Shown here piece after piece: positions 17,757 to 27,223 of a stretch of DNA of 55,872 nucleotides. The translations under genes were made by a program, and so were the position numbers. Every line of letters starts with the position of its first letter. Positions within the stretch are counted from its first letter, which is position 1. The notes beneath the pieces were generated by a model, which made no database searches, had not been told where the DNA came from, and was given only the letters and a program-made list of their open reading frames with translations. Source of the stretch: Sedimentisphaerales bacterium (lineage in GTDB: Bacteria; Planctomycetota; Phycisphaerae; Sedimentisphaerales; Anaerobacaceae); NCBI GenBank assembly GCA_028277585.1, contig JANQFY010000087.1, positions 1-55,872 on the forward strand, given 5' to 3'.

Positions 17757-19769
17757 CTACCTCTCGGTACCGCTTCCGTCGGGAGTGACTTTGACGGCCT
17801 TCACAGGGATCGTCTCAATGACCGAACGCAGCTCCTTGTCCGCGAGGATGTCGAGTCGCATGGCGGTCGGCCAGGCGGTGAGCCACTGACTGGCCGAGCC
17901 GCGCGGATTGCGGGTGTCCAGGTTGCCCGAGGAGGCCCACATCAGACACCAATCGGAGTGCGAATAGGTCTCATCCTGACCACCAACCGGCCTGGGACCT
18001 CGGTCCATGAACGCATAAGAGCCGTCCGAGATACCGATCGTGCTGACGTTCCACATGGCGATCGCCCGCTGTTTCCAGAGGTCGTTGCCCGTGTACTCGG
18101 CCAGCTTGAGCAGATACTTCAAGGTAGGCAACGAGAATGAGTGGATACACATGTGCAGCGTCGCGACGGTCTGGGCGCCGAACGTCTCGAATTCGACGGC
18201 CTCCATCAGACTGCCCACCGGCGCCGGAATGCTCTGGGCGATCTGCCAAGTAGCGTGGTAGTAGGCAACCTCCTCAGCCTGCACCAGGTACTTCCTGTCT
18301 CTTGTCAGCTCGTACAGGCGGACATTGCTCTCCAGAAGCGGATTGGATGACTCGGAATCGGCGCCGTTCGTGTCGAGGGTCGCGCCCCAGAGATAACCCT
18401 CCTCATGAAACATGCACATGTAGTATGCGTTGGCCGCGATGGCGGCGTTCAGATAGCGTTCCTCCTTCGCCTGCTCGTGCGCCGAGAGGAGGGCGGGAAT
18501 CAGACTGGCTGCGATATGCCCCTTCGAAGTGGAGGCATCCTCGAACCCACCGTCTTCGCGCTGGCAGGCGATGGCGGCCTCACAGATCCCAAGGGCCAGA
18601 GCCCGATAGGCAGGTCGCTGAACGTCACATCGCCTCGCCAGTTCGCAGCCTCTGAGAAACTCGAAAGCCGCCGCCCCAAGGTTGCCCGCGTCATTGGCGA
18701 TTCCGTAGTAATCCGACAGCCTTGGAGCATCCTGGTTGCTCTCGTTCGGGTCGATCTGCACGCGTGCGGCCCATGCATCCAGACACGCAATACCGATGTC
18801 GCGGGAGGAGACATCGCCGCGTTTGAGGTAGTCGTGTAGAAACGCGTTCGCCAGGGCACCGTTGCGACCGCACCAGCCAATCTGAAAATGCCCCAACGGC
18901 TTCCAAACCGTGCCGTCATTCATCAGAGCCATCGCGAACATGTTGCGCTCGGGATCCCAAAGGGACTCCCTGGCAAATTGGATGCCCATCGTCCAAAGCT
19001 CGTCTGACGACCGATGGGCGGTCGTCTCGTGGAAGTTCCGCCGCCAGGCCACGTCGAGCATCTTGCGGTAGGCCAGGTGCGGTCGATCGATCCGAGCGAT
19101 AACGATATAGGCCTTGGCGACGAACTCTGTGCCCTGCTCGAGATGCAACGTGTTGGCCCGCCCTTCGATCATACCGCTCTCCCGGCACACGATGCGGCGC
19201 GGCTGCTCCTCTTCGGGGAAGATGAGGCGGTGCGTCGTCGCCTGCGCTTGAGGAATCAAGGAACAAGCGAGCCCGACCGCCGGATCGCCGACTTCTCCAA
19301 ACAGACCGACGCCGTAGCGACGCCCCTCGGAGTACGTCGCACCCGGCACGGTCGTACGATGCCACGCGAAGGAGTACGGGGTTCCCTCGTGGTCGTACCC
19401 TTTGTAGATATTGCCCTGATCCAAACCGTGGTCAAGCTGATTGCCGTTGAACGAGATGCCCGGAATCATCGAGTAGACGCATTCATGAGCCGCTTCGAAG
19501 TCCATGGTCAGGCGTACGGCCTGTCGCCCCCGGCCGTCCTTCAACGAAACCCGGCGGGTCCAGGCGAAGACGCCCGACTCGATTTGCGTCACCAAGTCCG
19601 AACACACCAGAGCCTCGGAAGCGAACGGGACGATGCGCCCCACCGTGTGGTCGCCCTCGATCAGATGGACGCCGGAAGCATCCGTCTTGACCGTGAAGGC
19701 GTCGCCATAGACGCCAACGCAACAAACCAGTGACAGAGACGTCGCTACGAAGAAACGAAGCTTGCTCAT
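17757..19769 (-). CDS. secreted alpha/alpha-barrel (six-hairpin glycosidase-like) protein
   Basis: 670 residues from ATG 19769, with a signal peptide (about 1-22). An N-terminal beta-rich part (about 25-240) is followed by a helical region (about 250-640) with repeated helix pairs of the six-hairpin glycosidase kind (WTMGIQFARESLWDPERN, HFQIGWCGRNGALANAFLHD, YYGIANDAGNLGAAAFEFLR, HIAASLIPALLSAHEQAKEE). The fold class matches unsaturated uronidases, GH127 and related hydrolases, but I cannot fix the family or name catalytic residues. It probably acts on an oligosaccharide in the periplasm or outside. It is followed at distance by the protease and isomerase genes on the same strand. Confidence 0.65.
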   Translation of the reverse strand: MSKLRFFVATSLSLVCCVGVYGDAFTVKTDASGVHLIEGDHTVGRIVPFASEALVCSDLVTQIESGVFAWTRRVSLKDGRGRQAVRLTMDFEAAHECVYSMIPGISFNGNQLDHGLDQGNIYKGYDHEGTPYSFAWHRTTVPGATYSEGRRYGVGLFGEVGDPAVGLACSLIPQAQATTHRLIFPEEEQPRRIVCRESGMIEGRANTLHLEQGTEFVAKAYIVIARIDRPHLAYRKMLDVAWRRNFHETTAHRSSDELWTMGIQFARESLWDPERNMFAMALMNDGTVWKPLGHFQIGWCGRNGALANAFLHDYLKRGDVSSRDIGIACLDAWAARVQIDPNESNQDAPRLSDYYGIANDAGNLGAAAFEFLRGCELARRCDVQRPAYRALALGICEAAIACQREDGGFEDASTSKGHIAASLIPALLSAHEQAKEERYLNAAIAANAYYMCMFHEEGYLWGATLDTNGADSESSNPLLESNVRLYELTRDRKYLVQAEEVAYYHATWQIAQSIPAPVGSLMEAVEFETFGAQTVATLHMCIHSFSLPTLKYLLKLAEYTGNDLWKQRAIAMWNVSTIGISDGSYAFMDRGPRPVGGQDETYSHSDWCLMWASSGNLDTRNPRGSASQWLTAWPTAMRLDILADKELRSVIETIPVKAVKVTPDGSGTER

Positions 19770-20036
19770 GGTGTCCTTTCCAGACCGCGAGACAAAGACA
19801 TGATACTAACCGATGCAGAGACAAAGCAGACAGGAGGATTCCTGGATTCCGCATCTTGCGCTTCGACCGATTCACCAGCCTCCCGCCTACAGGTCTGCCG
19901 AGCGAGGGACTCGACAACGCCCGTGTCACCGTCTCGGGTCGGCGAGCGCAAGGTCGGGAGGTACGGGATCAGCAACGGAGGGAGAATCCAGAAATATCTC
20001 GTTACCACGTGACACTGTCCTCCTTCGAACAAGCCT

Positions 20037-22544
20037 CTATGGCGCAGTCGTGAAGGACCAGATCGGGCCTGTGGTCTGTCCAGCCGCGTTTTGGGCAATG
20101 ATCCGCCAGTAATACGTCCGCCCGGATTCCAGGCCGGAGGCGTTGTACTGCGGCGCAGCGCCTTCTGCATCCACCTGAGCCAAATTGTCGGGATCGGTCC
20201 CAAGCCAGACCGTGTAGCTCGGAACGAGGTTGCTGAACGCCGTCGTACGGACGACCCTCTCCCAGAGCGGACATCCCGAATCGGGACAGACGTTGGAACG
20301 GACGCAGCCGTTGTCCCAGTCAGCCACAAAATCGTCGTTCCCTGCGACCAGGATACCCTCCACCGCCAGCGTCTCGAGATTGAAGACGGCCGAGCCCGAA
20401 TTGCCCCCGAACGTGTCGAGATTAGCATCGAAATAAGACAGCATCCAGTTGTCGCGGACGATCCCGCCACTGTCGTACTTGCGGGGCAATCCGACGGGAT
20501 GGCCGACCACCAGGAGTGGCTGCCGCTCCGGCACGAAGTCCGTCCGGCGGATGCGCACGGGAGCATGGCCCGTCACGGAGCGGTCCAGCCGAATCAGCGA
20601 CCAATCGGGCGTGCCCGTCTGACTGGCTACGATTTCCTTGCAGAAGTAGACATCCTCGATATCGAATTCCATCGTCACGGTCTCGGCATCCTGCATCGCA
20701 TAGCCAAAGACGACCGCCATCTCCGTGATCTCGTCGCCACAGCCCTGGCAATGGCCCGCCGTGACGATCAGATCGGGAGCCACCAGGAAGCCCGAACACA
20801 GCCCAGCCGTGGGCTGATCCCGGAAAGGCTCATCAGGGCACAGCCCCTCGACATACTCGCTGAGGCTCGGCGCCTCGGCCAGAAGATAACCCTTGCGCCC
20901 CTCCCCCAGGGAGGTGCGTTCGACCAGAACAACCGTGGCGTCTCCCGCGGCCAGGAGGCGCGGGTCCTGAATCTGATACTCATCCAGTCGGTCATCGCGT
21001 CCATAGATGCCCCGAACGACCGGAGACGCCCCACTGCTGCGCGCCCCGTACGAATTCGCCGGCTCCGGAACGTCCCAGTTGTCCCACGACAAGACAACCG
21101 CCGGCGAAACCTGCCGGGCGCCATCGGCCGGGTTGGGACTGCCGGGCGTCTTCGGTAGAGACTGGACGACGGGATCCAGGGTCAGTGTGTAGGGCCCGGT
21201 CATGCCGTCGTAGCCGGCGACACGAATCAGATAGGACGTGTCCTGAACCAGATCCACATAGAGGCTCGAATCCACCGAGCAGTCGTTGACATCGTCATTG
21301 CAGGCCAGCGTGACGCCTCTGAACTCATCGAATACGGCGAGAGTCGCATCGAACCCGTCGCCGTCGAGCGTGATCCGAACATAGCCGGACGCGGCGGGCA
21401 CATAGGAATGCCACACGTCCCGGCTGTCGGCGATGCTGCACTCGGTATACGCCAACGTACTGGTTGCCCCATCCGTGGAACCTTCAAACGGTTGGGAAGC
21501 GTCGATCGAAATCGCCTTTCCGACGGTGTCATGGGGCGGCGGCGTCACGGACGTCACCTTCAGTCGATAGCGTCCCGTCTCGCCCATCCACCCGGAGACA
21601 TTGATGGAGTAGGTCGTCCCTTCGTACAGATACATCCCCAGACGCGAGAACATATCGTCGCTGTCGTCGTTGTACCCCAGAGCCGGGCCTCCACAACCGT
21701 CATAGACGGCCAGGATCGTATCGAACTCGCTCTCCTTCAGACTGATCACATAATCCCCGGACTTCGAGGGAGTGAAGGCGTACCATGCCTCCGGCGCCGT
21801 CATTTGGATGACGCCTTCGTTCACGCTATCCAGTGCGATCTCCACAGCCGACAAACAGGACTCACCCGGTGCGGCCATCGACGATTCGACGCGCAGGATG
21901 TAGTTGCCCGAATCGCCCCAGAAGCCGTCGATCAGGATGTAATACGTAACGCCCGCCTCCAGCGGCATGGTCAACTCGGAAGTCATGAGGAAGCCATCAT
22001 CGTCGTTGAAAGCCAACGATTCGCCGTCACAGGTGTCGAACACAGTCAGTGTCGTGTCGAACGCGCTATCGGCCAGGCTGATCGCGAAGACCCCCGACTC
22101 ATCGGGCGTAAACGCGTACCACACCTGGGGCGCCAGGAACGTCGTGGCGCCGGTGTAGGAGACCCCCGCCTCGATGGGAACGGCGTTGGCGCACTGCTCA
22201 CCGTCCTTGAGTTGCCGCGCATCCGAGGCGTCTTTGGCGGGCTTCACGGAAAAGCCTCGCCGCGCCAGCGTCTTGGCGGTAGACAACGGCAATTCCGCCA
22301 GCACGGTGTCTCCGTCGGCGCTAACATGAACTGTCCCACCAACTCCCTCAGCCAGAATGGTCAACTCATCCAGCAGCGCGGCGCCACCGGGGATAGCCAC
22401 TTCTGCAAGCGACTGGCACGGCCGACAGTCTTTCAGCTTGGTCGGCTTTCCGAACGCTTCGCCAGTCAGCGAGTACATAGCCAACGCTATTAGGATCGCT
22501 GCGCGGCAGGTTGTGCGGTGAGTTCTTCCGGCCGACTCAAACAT
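20037..22544 (-). CDS. secreted trypsin-like serine protease with three PPC-type domains, inserted into an Fn3-like domain
   Basis: 835 residues from ATG 22544 (GGAGGG six bases upstream). Signal peptide about 10-31. Three beta-domains of the bacterial pre-peptidase C-terminal (PPC) kind at about 116-220, 227-331 and 338-456, each with a VWYAFTP-, AWYAFTP- or VWHSYVP-type strand and an FDTTLTVFD-type strand. The protease domain (about 510-770) has a complete triad: His598 (TAGHC), Asp647 (DWSLIRLD) and Ser716 (GGNSGSAV). Residues 466-488 (SPNPADGARQVSPAVVLSWD) and 775-835 (SYTVWLGTDPDNL ... YYWRIIAQN) are the two halves of one Fn3-like domain, so the protease sits inside it. It may be a type II secretion substrate. 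Confidence 0.85.
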   Translation of the reverse strand: MFESAGRTHRTTCRAAILIALAMYSLTGEAFGKPTKLKDCRPCQSLAEVAIPGGAALLDELTILAEGVGGTVHVSADGDTVLAELPLSTAKTLARRGFSVKPAKDASDARQLKDGEQCANAVPIEAGVSYTGATTFLAPQVWYAFTPDESGVFAISLADSAFDTTLTVFDTCDGESLAFNDDDGFLMTSELTMPLEAGVTYYILIDGFWGDSGNYILRVESSMAAPGESCLSAVEIALDSVNEGVIQMTAPEAWYAFTPSKSGDYVISLKESEFDTILAVYDGCGGPALGYNDDSDDMFSRLGMYLYEGTTYSINVSGWMGETGRYRLKVTSVTPPPHDTVGKAISIDASQPFEGSTDGATSTLAYTECSIADSRDVWHSYVPAASGYVRITLDGDGFDATLAVFDEFRGVTLACNDDVNDCSVDSSLYVDLVQDTSYLIRVAGYDGMTGPYTLTLDPVVQSLPKTPGSPNPADGARQVSPAVVLSWDNWDVPEPANSYGARSSGASPVVRGIYGRDDRLDEYQIQDPRLLAAGDATVVLVERTSLGEGRKGYLLAEAPSLSEYVEGLCPDEPFRDQPTAGLCSGFLVAPDLIVTAGHCQGCGDEITEMAVVFGYAMQDAETVTMEFDIEDVYFCKEIVASQTGTPDWSLIRLDRSVTGHAPVRIRRTDFVPERQPLLVVGHPVGLPRKYDSGGIVRDNWMLSYFDANLDTFGGNSGSAVFNLETLAVEGILVAGNDDFVADWDNGCVRSNVCPDSGCPLWERVVRTTAFSNLVPSYTVWLGTDPDNLAQVDAEGAAPQYNASGLESGRTYYWRIIAQNAAGQTTGPIWSFTTAP

Positions 22545-22673
22545 GCGACACCCTCCGATCATCAATGGAAAGGGGGAAAGGACCGTCAAGCGTCCACAAA
22601 ACGTTGAACACCTCCGCGCGCGCCGGACTATGCGCCCAACCTCAGTGCGGCACAGTTCCAATTCAGTACCTAA

Positions 22674-22703
22674 AGGATACCTGTTTTTGGGGGGCAATGT
22701 CAA
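22674..22703 (-). promoter_or_regulatory. sigma70-like promoter of the serine protease gene
   Basis: On the minus strand, a consensus TTGACA (22703-22698), an 18-base spacer and TATCCT (22679-22674). The start near 22667 gives a leader of about 120 bases. It supports ATG 22544 rather than an upstream in-frame start at 22703, which would overlap the -35 box. Confidence 0.5.
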
Positions 22704-22781
22704 GCCAATTGCCCGCGGTGACGCTCGGCGGATTCGCTTCGTGTTTGTAGGCGAATGGCGTCCCTGCGTCTACGCCGGCCT

Positions 22782-23789
22782 CTACTGATGCCGGCGTTCG
22801 AAGTCTTTCATGTAGGTAACGAACTTCTTCGCCGTGCGGTCGAGGTTCTCGATGGAGCCGCCGCCGTCAAGGACTTCGCACATCTCATAGGTAACATAGC
22901 CCTGGTAACCGATCTCTTTGAGCGCCTTGAAGTAGGTCTCGTAGTCAACGATGCCCTCGCCGATCGGTACGGCGCGGATCGCATCGGTCTGCTCGAGGAA
23001 ATTGGTCAGCGTGCTTTCATAGTGATACCGCGGGTGCCTCACGTAATCGGCGGCGGTCATGTGTACGATGTACGGCTTCATCTTGAGCACGGCTTCGCGC
23101 ATCTGCTCAGCGTTGAAGTTCTGCAGAGTCGGCGTCCAGGGATCGAAGGCGGCCTTGATGTTGGGGTGATTCACCTCGTCGAGCAACCAGCGCATCGTGT
23201 CGTGATGTGAGGCAATGTCGTGATGGTTCTGCACGGCCAGCGTGATGCCATACTTGGCCGCCTTCTCACCGGCCAGGCGCAGCCCTTCAGCAACCACGGC
23301 GTATTGCTTGTCGTACGCGATGCCCGGCCGCTCGTAGCCCGTGAAGATCCGCACCATATCGGTCCCAAGGTCGCGGGCCAATCGCGCCAACTCCTCCACG
23401 TAGGCAACCTGGATCTCCATGTTGGGAATACCGGCCTTGTCGATCCCGGCAGTGAAATCGGTATAGCCGGCCAGGCAGACCAGTTCCAGGCCCAGCTTCT
23501 CGATCCGGCGACGCAGCGCCTTACGGGCCGTGGCGTCGTAGTCCAACACCGAAACGTGGGGCCGCTTGGCCATGATCATCACGCCGTCATAGCCCAGTTC
23601 CTTGGCCTTGACGAGGAATTCGTCGATGGTCAGACGGGCCTGCCCACGCCAGAAGCCGGCATAGCTAACTGAGTGCAGACAGGTCTTGACCTTGAAGTCC
23701 TTCGGGTTGCCCGTCGGCAGCTTCTGGGCCAGTGCCGTTGCGGCGGTGAATGTACAGATGACGAGTACGACAGTCAGTAGCCTGCGCAT
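22782..23789 (-). CDS. secreted sugar phosphate isomerase/epimerase-like TIM barrel
   Basis: 335 residues with a signal peptide (about 1-21, ending ALAQ) and the AP_endonuc_2/xylose-isomerase-like TIM barrel: LGYDGVMIMAKRP, YVEELARLARDLGTDMVRIF, LAVQNHHDIASHHDT and IKAAFDPWTP, carrying the Glu/His/Asp metal ligands expected at strand ends. The family isomerises or epimerises sugars, or opens inositols. Export of such barrels is common in planctomycetes, and the true substrates are mostly unknown. GGGAGT precedes ATG 23789. Confidence 0.82.
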   Translation of the reverse strand: MRRLLTVVLVICTFTAATALAQKLPTGNPKDFKVKTCLHSVSYAGFWRGQARLTIDEFLVKAKELGYDGVMIMAKRPHVSVLDYDATARKALRRRIEKLGLELVCLAGYTDFTAGIDKAGIPNMEIQVAYVEELARLARDLGTDMVRIFTGYERPGIAYDKQYAVVAEGLRLAGEKAAKYGITLAVQNHHDIASHHDTMRWLLDEVNHPNIKAAFDPWTPTLQNFNAEQMREAVLKMKPYIVHMTAADYVRHPRYHYESTLTNFLEQTDAIRAVPIGEGIVDYETYFKALKEIGYQGYVTYEMCEVLDGGGSIENLDRTAKKFVTYMKDFERRHQ

Positions 23790-23835
23790 GACAACACTCC
23801 CTCTACAAAACCGACCTACTGTTGAAACGCAACAC

Positions 23836-23909
23836 GTAGGGTGGGTCCTCGACCCACGCGTGATGCGCCGTTGCTTTTCAGAGCCGCGTGGGTTGAGAAC
23901 CCACCCTAC
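23836..23909. repeat. 74-bp REP-like inverted repeat
   Basis: Arms 23836-23860 (begins GTAGGGTGGGTCCTCGACCC) and 23885-23909 are 25 bases each and complementary at 23 positions; the loop is 24 bases. The sequence type (GTAGGGTGGGTNNTCNACCC) resembles dispersed palindromes seen in many bacterial genomes. The right arm supplies the TAG stop codon of the gene at 23906-24718. It is a plausible insertion and may also act as a terminator. Confidence 0.65.
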
Positions 23910-24718
23910 TCTTCATCCTTGGGTTTCATGATGCCTTTGAGTCCCTCGGTGATTCCCTTGCCGATCTCTTCGACGCCCTTCTGCAAACCTCCGCCGGCGT
24001 CCTGACCGGCGTCGAGAATGATTCGCCCAAGATCGACGGCGGTGCCCAATACCGAGGTCAGGCCCGTGATCATCTCCTGGGGCAAAACGTCGGCGCCCTG
24101 CTGGGCGATGCCGGCCGCGACTGCCAGAATGATCTTGGTCGTTAGCGTAGCGATGTCCATGACTTCATCGCGCCCCAGATCAGTCATCTCGATCGGCGCC
24201 AGCGTGAGCTTGACCGTATCGATCTTCCCCGGGATCGGAAGCAGTTTAACACTGACCGTGACGTTCGAGAGAGTCAGTTTGTCGATGTAGAGCTTCTTGC
24301 CTGTCGGCTCTTTGCCTCGCTTGAGAGTCTTGACGATGTCCTGGAGATTGTTGCTGAGCCCTTTCTGCTCGACGACAACCGCCATATCCTCGAGCTTCAT
24401 GTCCTTGATCAGCACTTCATCACCGAGCAAGGTTTTCGTCTCAACCTGCACGTCACCTCGGCCTAGCGCCAGGAAGGTCTCATGCTGATAGCCAGGCGGG
24501 TTGGCGACTGACACGTCGTGCAAGCTCAGAGCGCCGTCAATAATCGCCAGCTTGGCGCTGTCCACGTCGACCCCGACGCTCAGCGCCTTGGTGCCGGCCG
24601 TCTCCACCGCCACACAGACGGCGCGGTCGGCCAGGAAATTGACGGCAAGCACGGCGGTGAGGACGATCACCGCCAGGACGACAATGATCAGCTTGAGCGA
24701 CTTGAAGAGCTTGCGCAT
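23906..24718 (-). CDS. AsmA-like membrane-anchored protein
   Basis: 270 residues from ATG 24718 (GGAAGGATG upstream). An N-terminal transmembrane anchor (about 7-30) is followed by a periplasmic beta-rich region with AsmA/DUF748-like strands (VDVDSAKLAIIDGALSLHDV, LIKDMKLEDMAVVVEQ, LYIDKLTLSNVTVSV). The C-terminus is helical with Gly-rich segments and a Lys/Glu tail. Short AsmA-like proteins bridge or organise the envelope and may move lipids. The stop codon TAG comes from the arm of the inverted repeat at 23836-23909, so the C-terminus may have been cut or altered by that insertion. Confidence 0.65.
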   Translation of the reverse strand: MRKLFKSLKLIIVVLAVIVLTAVLAVNFLADRAVCVAVETAGTKALSVGVDVDSAKLAIIDGALSLHDVSVANPPGYQHETFLALGRGDVQVETKTLLGDEVLIKDMKLEDMAVVVEQKGLSNNLQDIVKTLKRGKEPTGKKLYIDKLTLSNVTVSVKLLPIPGKIDTVKLTLAPIEMTDLGRDEVMDIATLTTKIILAVAAGIAQQGADVLPQEMITGLTSVLGTAVDLGRIILDAGQDAGGGLQKGVEEIGKGITEGLKGIMKPKDEE

Positions 24719-24743
24719 CGACACATCCTTCCGGATGGAAAGG

Positions 24744-24834
24744 CAAATATCAAAGATCAAAAATCAAAATTTCGGAATCGCCGCAACGCGGCGATGACTT
24801 CCCTAGTTTTGCACTTTGCGTTTTGCATTTTGAT
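24744..24834 (+). repeat. dispersed palindromic repeat, copy B (best preserved)
   Basis: Left flank GATCAAAAATCAAAATT, core ATCGCCGC-aac-GCGGCGAT (24777-24795) followed by GACTT, and right flank TTTTGCACTTTGCGTTTTGC. Shares the full plan with 16466-16550 and, inverted, with 41011-41095. It sits between murA and the AsmA-like gene and could work as a terminator-like hairpin between them. Confidence 0.75.
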
Positions 24835-24839
24835 GTTGC

Positions 24840-26108
24840 CTATGCATTTTCGCGATAGATCTTGGCCCCGAGGGGATTGAGTCGTTTCTCGATCTGCTCG
24901 TAACCCCGATCGATATGATAGACGCGATTGATGACCGTCGTTCCTTCGGCGGCCATGCCGGCCAGTACGAGCGCGGCCGAGGCGCGGAGATCGGACGCCA
25001 TCACCGGCGCGGCGACGAGTTTCTCGACGCCGGCGACCACCACGGCCGGACCTTCCTTGCGTAGGTCGGCCGCCATGCGGTTCAGCTCGGCAACATGCAT
25101 GAACCGGTCGGGGAAGATCTTCTCGATGACCACGCTGTTGCCCTCGGCCAGGGCCAGCAGAGCCATGAACTGGGCCTGCAGGTCAGTGGGAAACCCCGGA
25201 TAGGGCTGAGTCGTGATTTCAGCCGGCTTGATCGGCCCGGTGCGCGCTACTGCACAGCCCGAGCCGGCCTTCTCGACAGCCACCCCGATACTTCTGAACC
25301 TATCCACCACCGCCATCATGTCGTCGAGTCGACAATTAATCAGTTCCAGTTCACCTCCGGTAATCGCGGCGGCGACCATGAACGTCCCGGCCTCAATGCG
25401 ATCGGGGATCACGGTGTATTCAACCGGGTGCAACTGAGAGACACCCTCAATCACAAGCCGGGGAGAACCGATCCCGGAGATCCGAGCACCCATGGCGTTG
25501 AGGCAGTGCGCCAGATCCGCGATCTCGGGTTCGCAGGCGGCCGATTCGATCATCGTGCGACCCTTGGCCAAGGTGGCCGCCATCATGACGTTGGCGGTTC
25601 CCAGGACCGTTGAGCCGAACGACCCGCCCAGGAAGATGCTCGCGCCGGTCAGCCCGTCGGGGGCTTCGGCGATCACATAGCCGTTCTTGAGATGGATCTT
25701 GGCCCCGAGTTCGCGCAGGCCGCGAACGTGCAGATTGATGGGACGATCGCCGATCGCGCAGCCGCCCGGCATGGACACTTCCGCCCTGCCGCACCGGGCC
25801 AGCAGCGGACCTAGAATACAGATGCTCGCCCGCATCTTCCGCACGATTTCGTATTCGCCCACGGGGTTGTCCACCACCGTCGAATCGATGAGCATATGAC
25901 CCTGGTCGTTGCGTTCGACCCGGCAACCGAGGTGCTTGAGCAGTTCGACGAACACCCGCACATCGGAGAGATCCGGAACTCCGATCAGCGAGGACTGGCC
26001 CTCGGCCAATAGAGCGGACGCCATGATCGGCAGGGCCGCGTTCTTGGAGCCGTTAACGGGAACCTGACCTGACAGCCGGACCGGTCCCTCAATCCGAAGT
26101 ACATCCAT
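24840..26108 (-). CDS. murA: UDP-N-acetylglucosamine 1-carboxyvinyltransferase (MurA)
   Basis: 422 residues from ATG 26108 (AAGGAAAA upstream). First committed step of peptidoglycan synthesis: transfers enolpyruvate from PEP to UDP-GlcNAc in the cytoplasm. Lys22-Asn23 (NGSKNAALP) and the loop GGCAIGDRPINLH with Cys117 are intact; this Cys is the residue attacked by fosfomycin. Further EPSP-synthase-like repeats are visible (IEAGTFMVAAAITGG, TQPYPGFPTDLQAQFMALL, ASDLRASAALVLAGMAAEG). Full length for the family. Its presence supports a peptidoglycan wall. Divergent from the CPBP gene. Confidence 0.96.
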   Translation of the reverse strand: MDVLRIEGPVRLSGQVPVNGSKNAALPIMASALLAEGQSSLIGVPDLSDVRVFVELLKHLGCRVERNDQGHMLIDSTVVDNPVGEYEIVRKMRASICILGPLLARCGRAEVSMPGGCAIGDRPINLHVRGLRELGAKIHLKNGYVIAEAPDGLTGASIFLGGSFGSTVLGTANVMMAATLAKGRTMIESAACEPEIADLAHCLNAMGARISGIGSPRLVIEGVSQLHPVEYTVIPDRIEAGTFMVAAAITGGELELINCRLDDMMAVVDRFRSIGVAVEKAGSGCAVARTGPIKPAEITTQPYPGFPTDLQAQFMALLALAEGNSVVIEKIFPDRFMHVAELNRMAADLRKEGPAVVVAGVEKLVAAPVMASDLRASAALVLAGMAAEGTTVINRVYHIDRGYEQIEKRLNPLGAKIYRENA

Positions 26109-26292
26109 GGTCCATTTTCCTTGAAAAGACGCGGGGCTTCTGCCATACTTCGCACGACCCAAACCCCGTCGGCGTAGTGTATGGGAACGAGGGGGGCTTT
26201 TCAACCCTCTTGGGTTCCGATCGAGGGCATTCTGCGAAAAACCGAGGTCGGTAGCGCTTCGGGACACACTCAAACAACGGACGAGTCTCATC

Positions 26293-27099
26293 ATGATCGA
26301 TTGGGTGATCTATGTGATCGGCGTCGGCCTTCTCGCCGCCTGGCTGCTGAGGACCTCGCTAGGGCGTCGCTCTCTTCTCGACGCGCCGCTACGACGCAAC
26401 AGCATGGCCCCCTATACGCCGTTCATCCCCTTCTTCGTGTGGTTCCTGGGGTTCGCTCTGGTCAAGTCGGTAGTCGACCAATTCGTCGATCCGGCCCCGG
26501 GGGTGGCGACGAGGTTCTACGAGAATGCCATGTTCGCCACCGGCGCGATGGTGACAGTCCTGTGCCTAGTTCTACCCCTGGCGCATATCCACTTCGCGCG
26601 CGGGCTGAAAGGCTTCGGGCTGCGGTGGCGCACCATCCCGCGCGACCTGGGGGCGTCTTTCGTCCACCTGATGGTCGTCTGGCCCATCATGGGGGCGATG
26701 TTCTTTGCCACGGAGAACATCGGGGAACTGATGAAGGGCCCAGGTTTCGAGATGCCCAAGCATGAGACCCTGCAGACCGTGACGGAGTATACGAGCACGT
26801 CCCTGCAGATCCTGTTGGTCTTCGTCGCCGTGGTGGTGGCCCCACTCATAGAAGAGACGGTCTTCCGCGGCCTGTTCCAAACGACCATTCGCTCGTATCT
26901 GGGGCGCCCCTGGATGGCGATCATCGTGACATCCTTCCTCTTCGCCTCGGTCCATGAGAATTTCACCCACTGGCCCGCCCTGTTCGCGCTGTCGATGGGT
27001 ATGGGGTACAGCTATGAGAAGAGCGGCTCGCTCTGGCGCCCGATCTTCATGCACGCCATCTTCAACGGCATGAGCGTGGCGGCGGTACTGGCCGAGTAG
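26293..27099 (+). CDS. CPBP-family intramembrane metalloprotease
   Basis: 268 residues, about seven hydrophobic segments. The CAAX-protease/bacteriocin-processing (CPBP, Abi) motifs are complete: EETVFRG with Glu187-Glu188, FASVH with His221, and HAIFN with His254 and Asn258. Members cleave within the inner membrane; bacterial substrates are mostly unknown, though roles in peptide immunity and anti-sigma processing are known. A T-rich stretch just after the stop may end transcription. The divergent region to murA is short (184 bases), so the two promoters must be close together. Confidence 0.88.
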   Translation: MIDWVIYVIGVGLLAAWLLRTSLGRRSLLDAPLRRNSMAPYTPFIPFFVWFLGFALVKSVVDQFVDPAPGVATRFYENAMFATGAMVTVLCLVLPLAHIHFARGLKGFGLRWRTIPRDLGASFVHLMVVWPIMGAMFFATENIGELMKGPGFEMPKHETLQTVTEYTSTSLQILLVFVAVVVAPLIEETVFRGLFQTTIRSYLGRPWMAIIVTSFLFASVHENFTHWPALFALSMGMGYSYEKSGSLWRPIFMHAIFNGMSVAAVLAE

Positions 27100-27223
27100 C
27101 GGGCAGTTTCTCTTTTTTTTGCTTATCGCAGGCCCGCAAGGCCACTAGAATGGACCCGTGCCAGGCGGACGAGCACAGACCCGCCGGCGGGCATCGAACG
27201 GAATTCAACGCAGAGGTCAGTCT

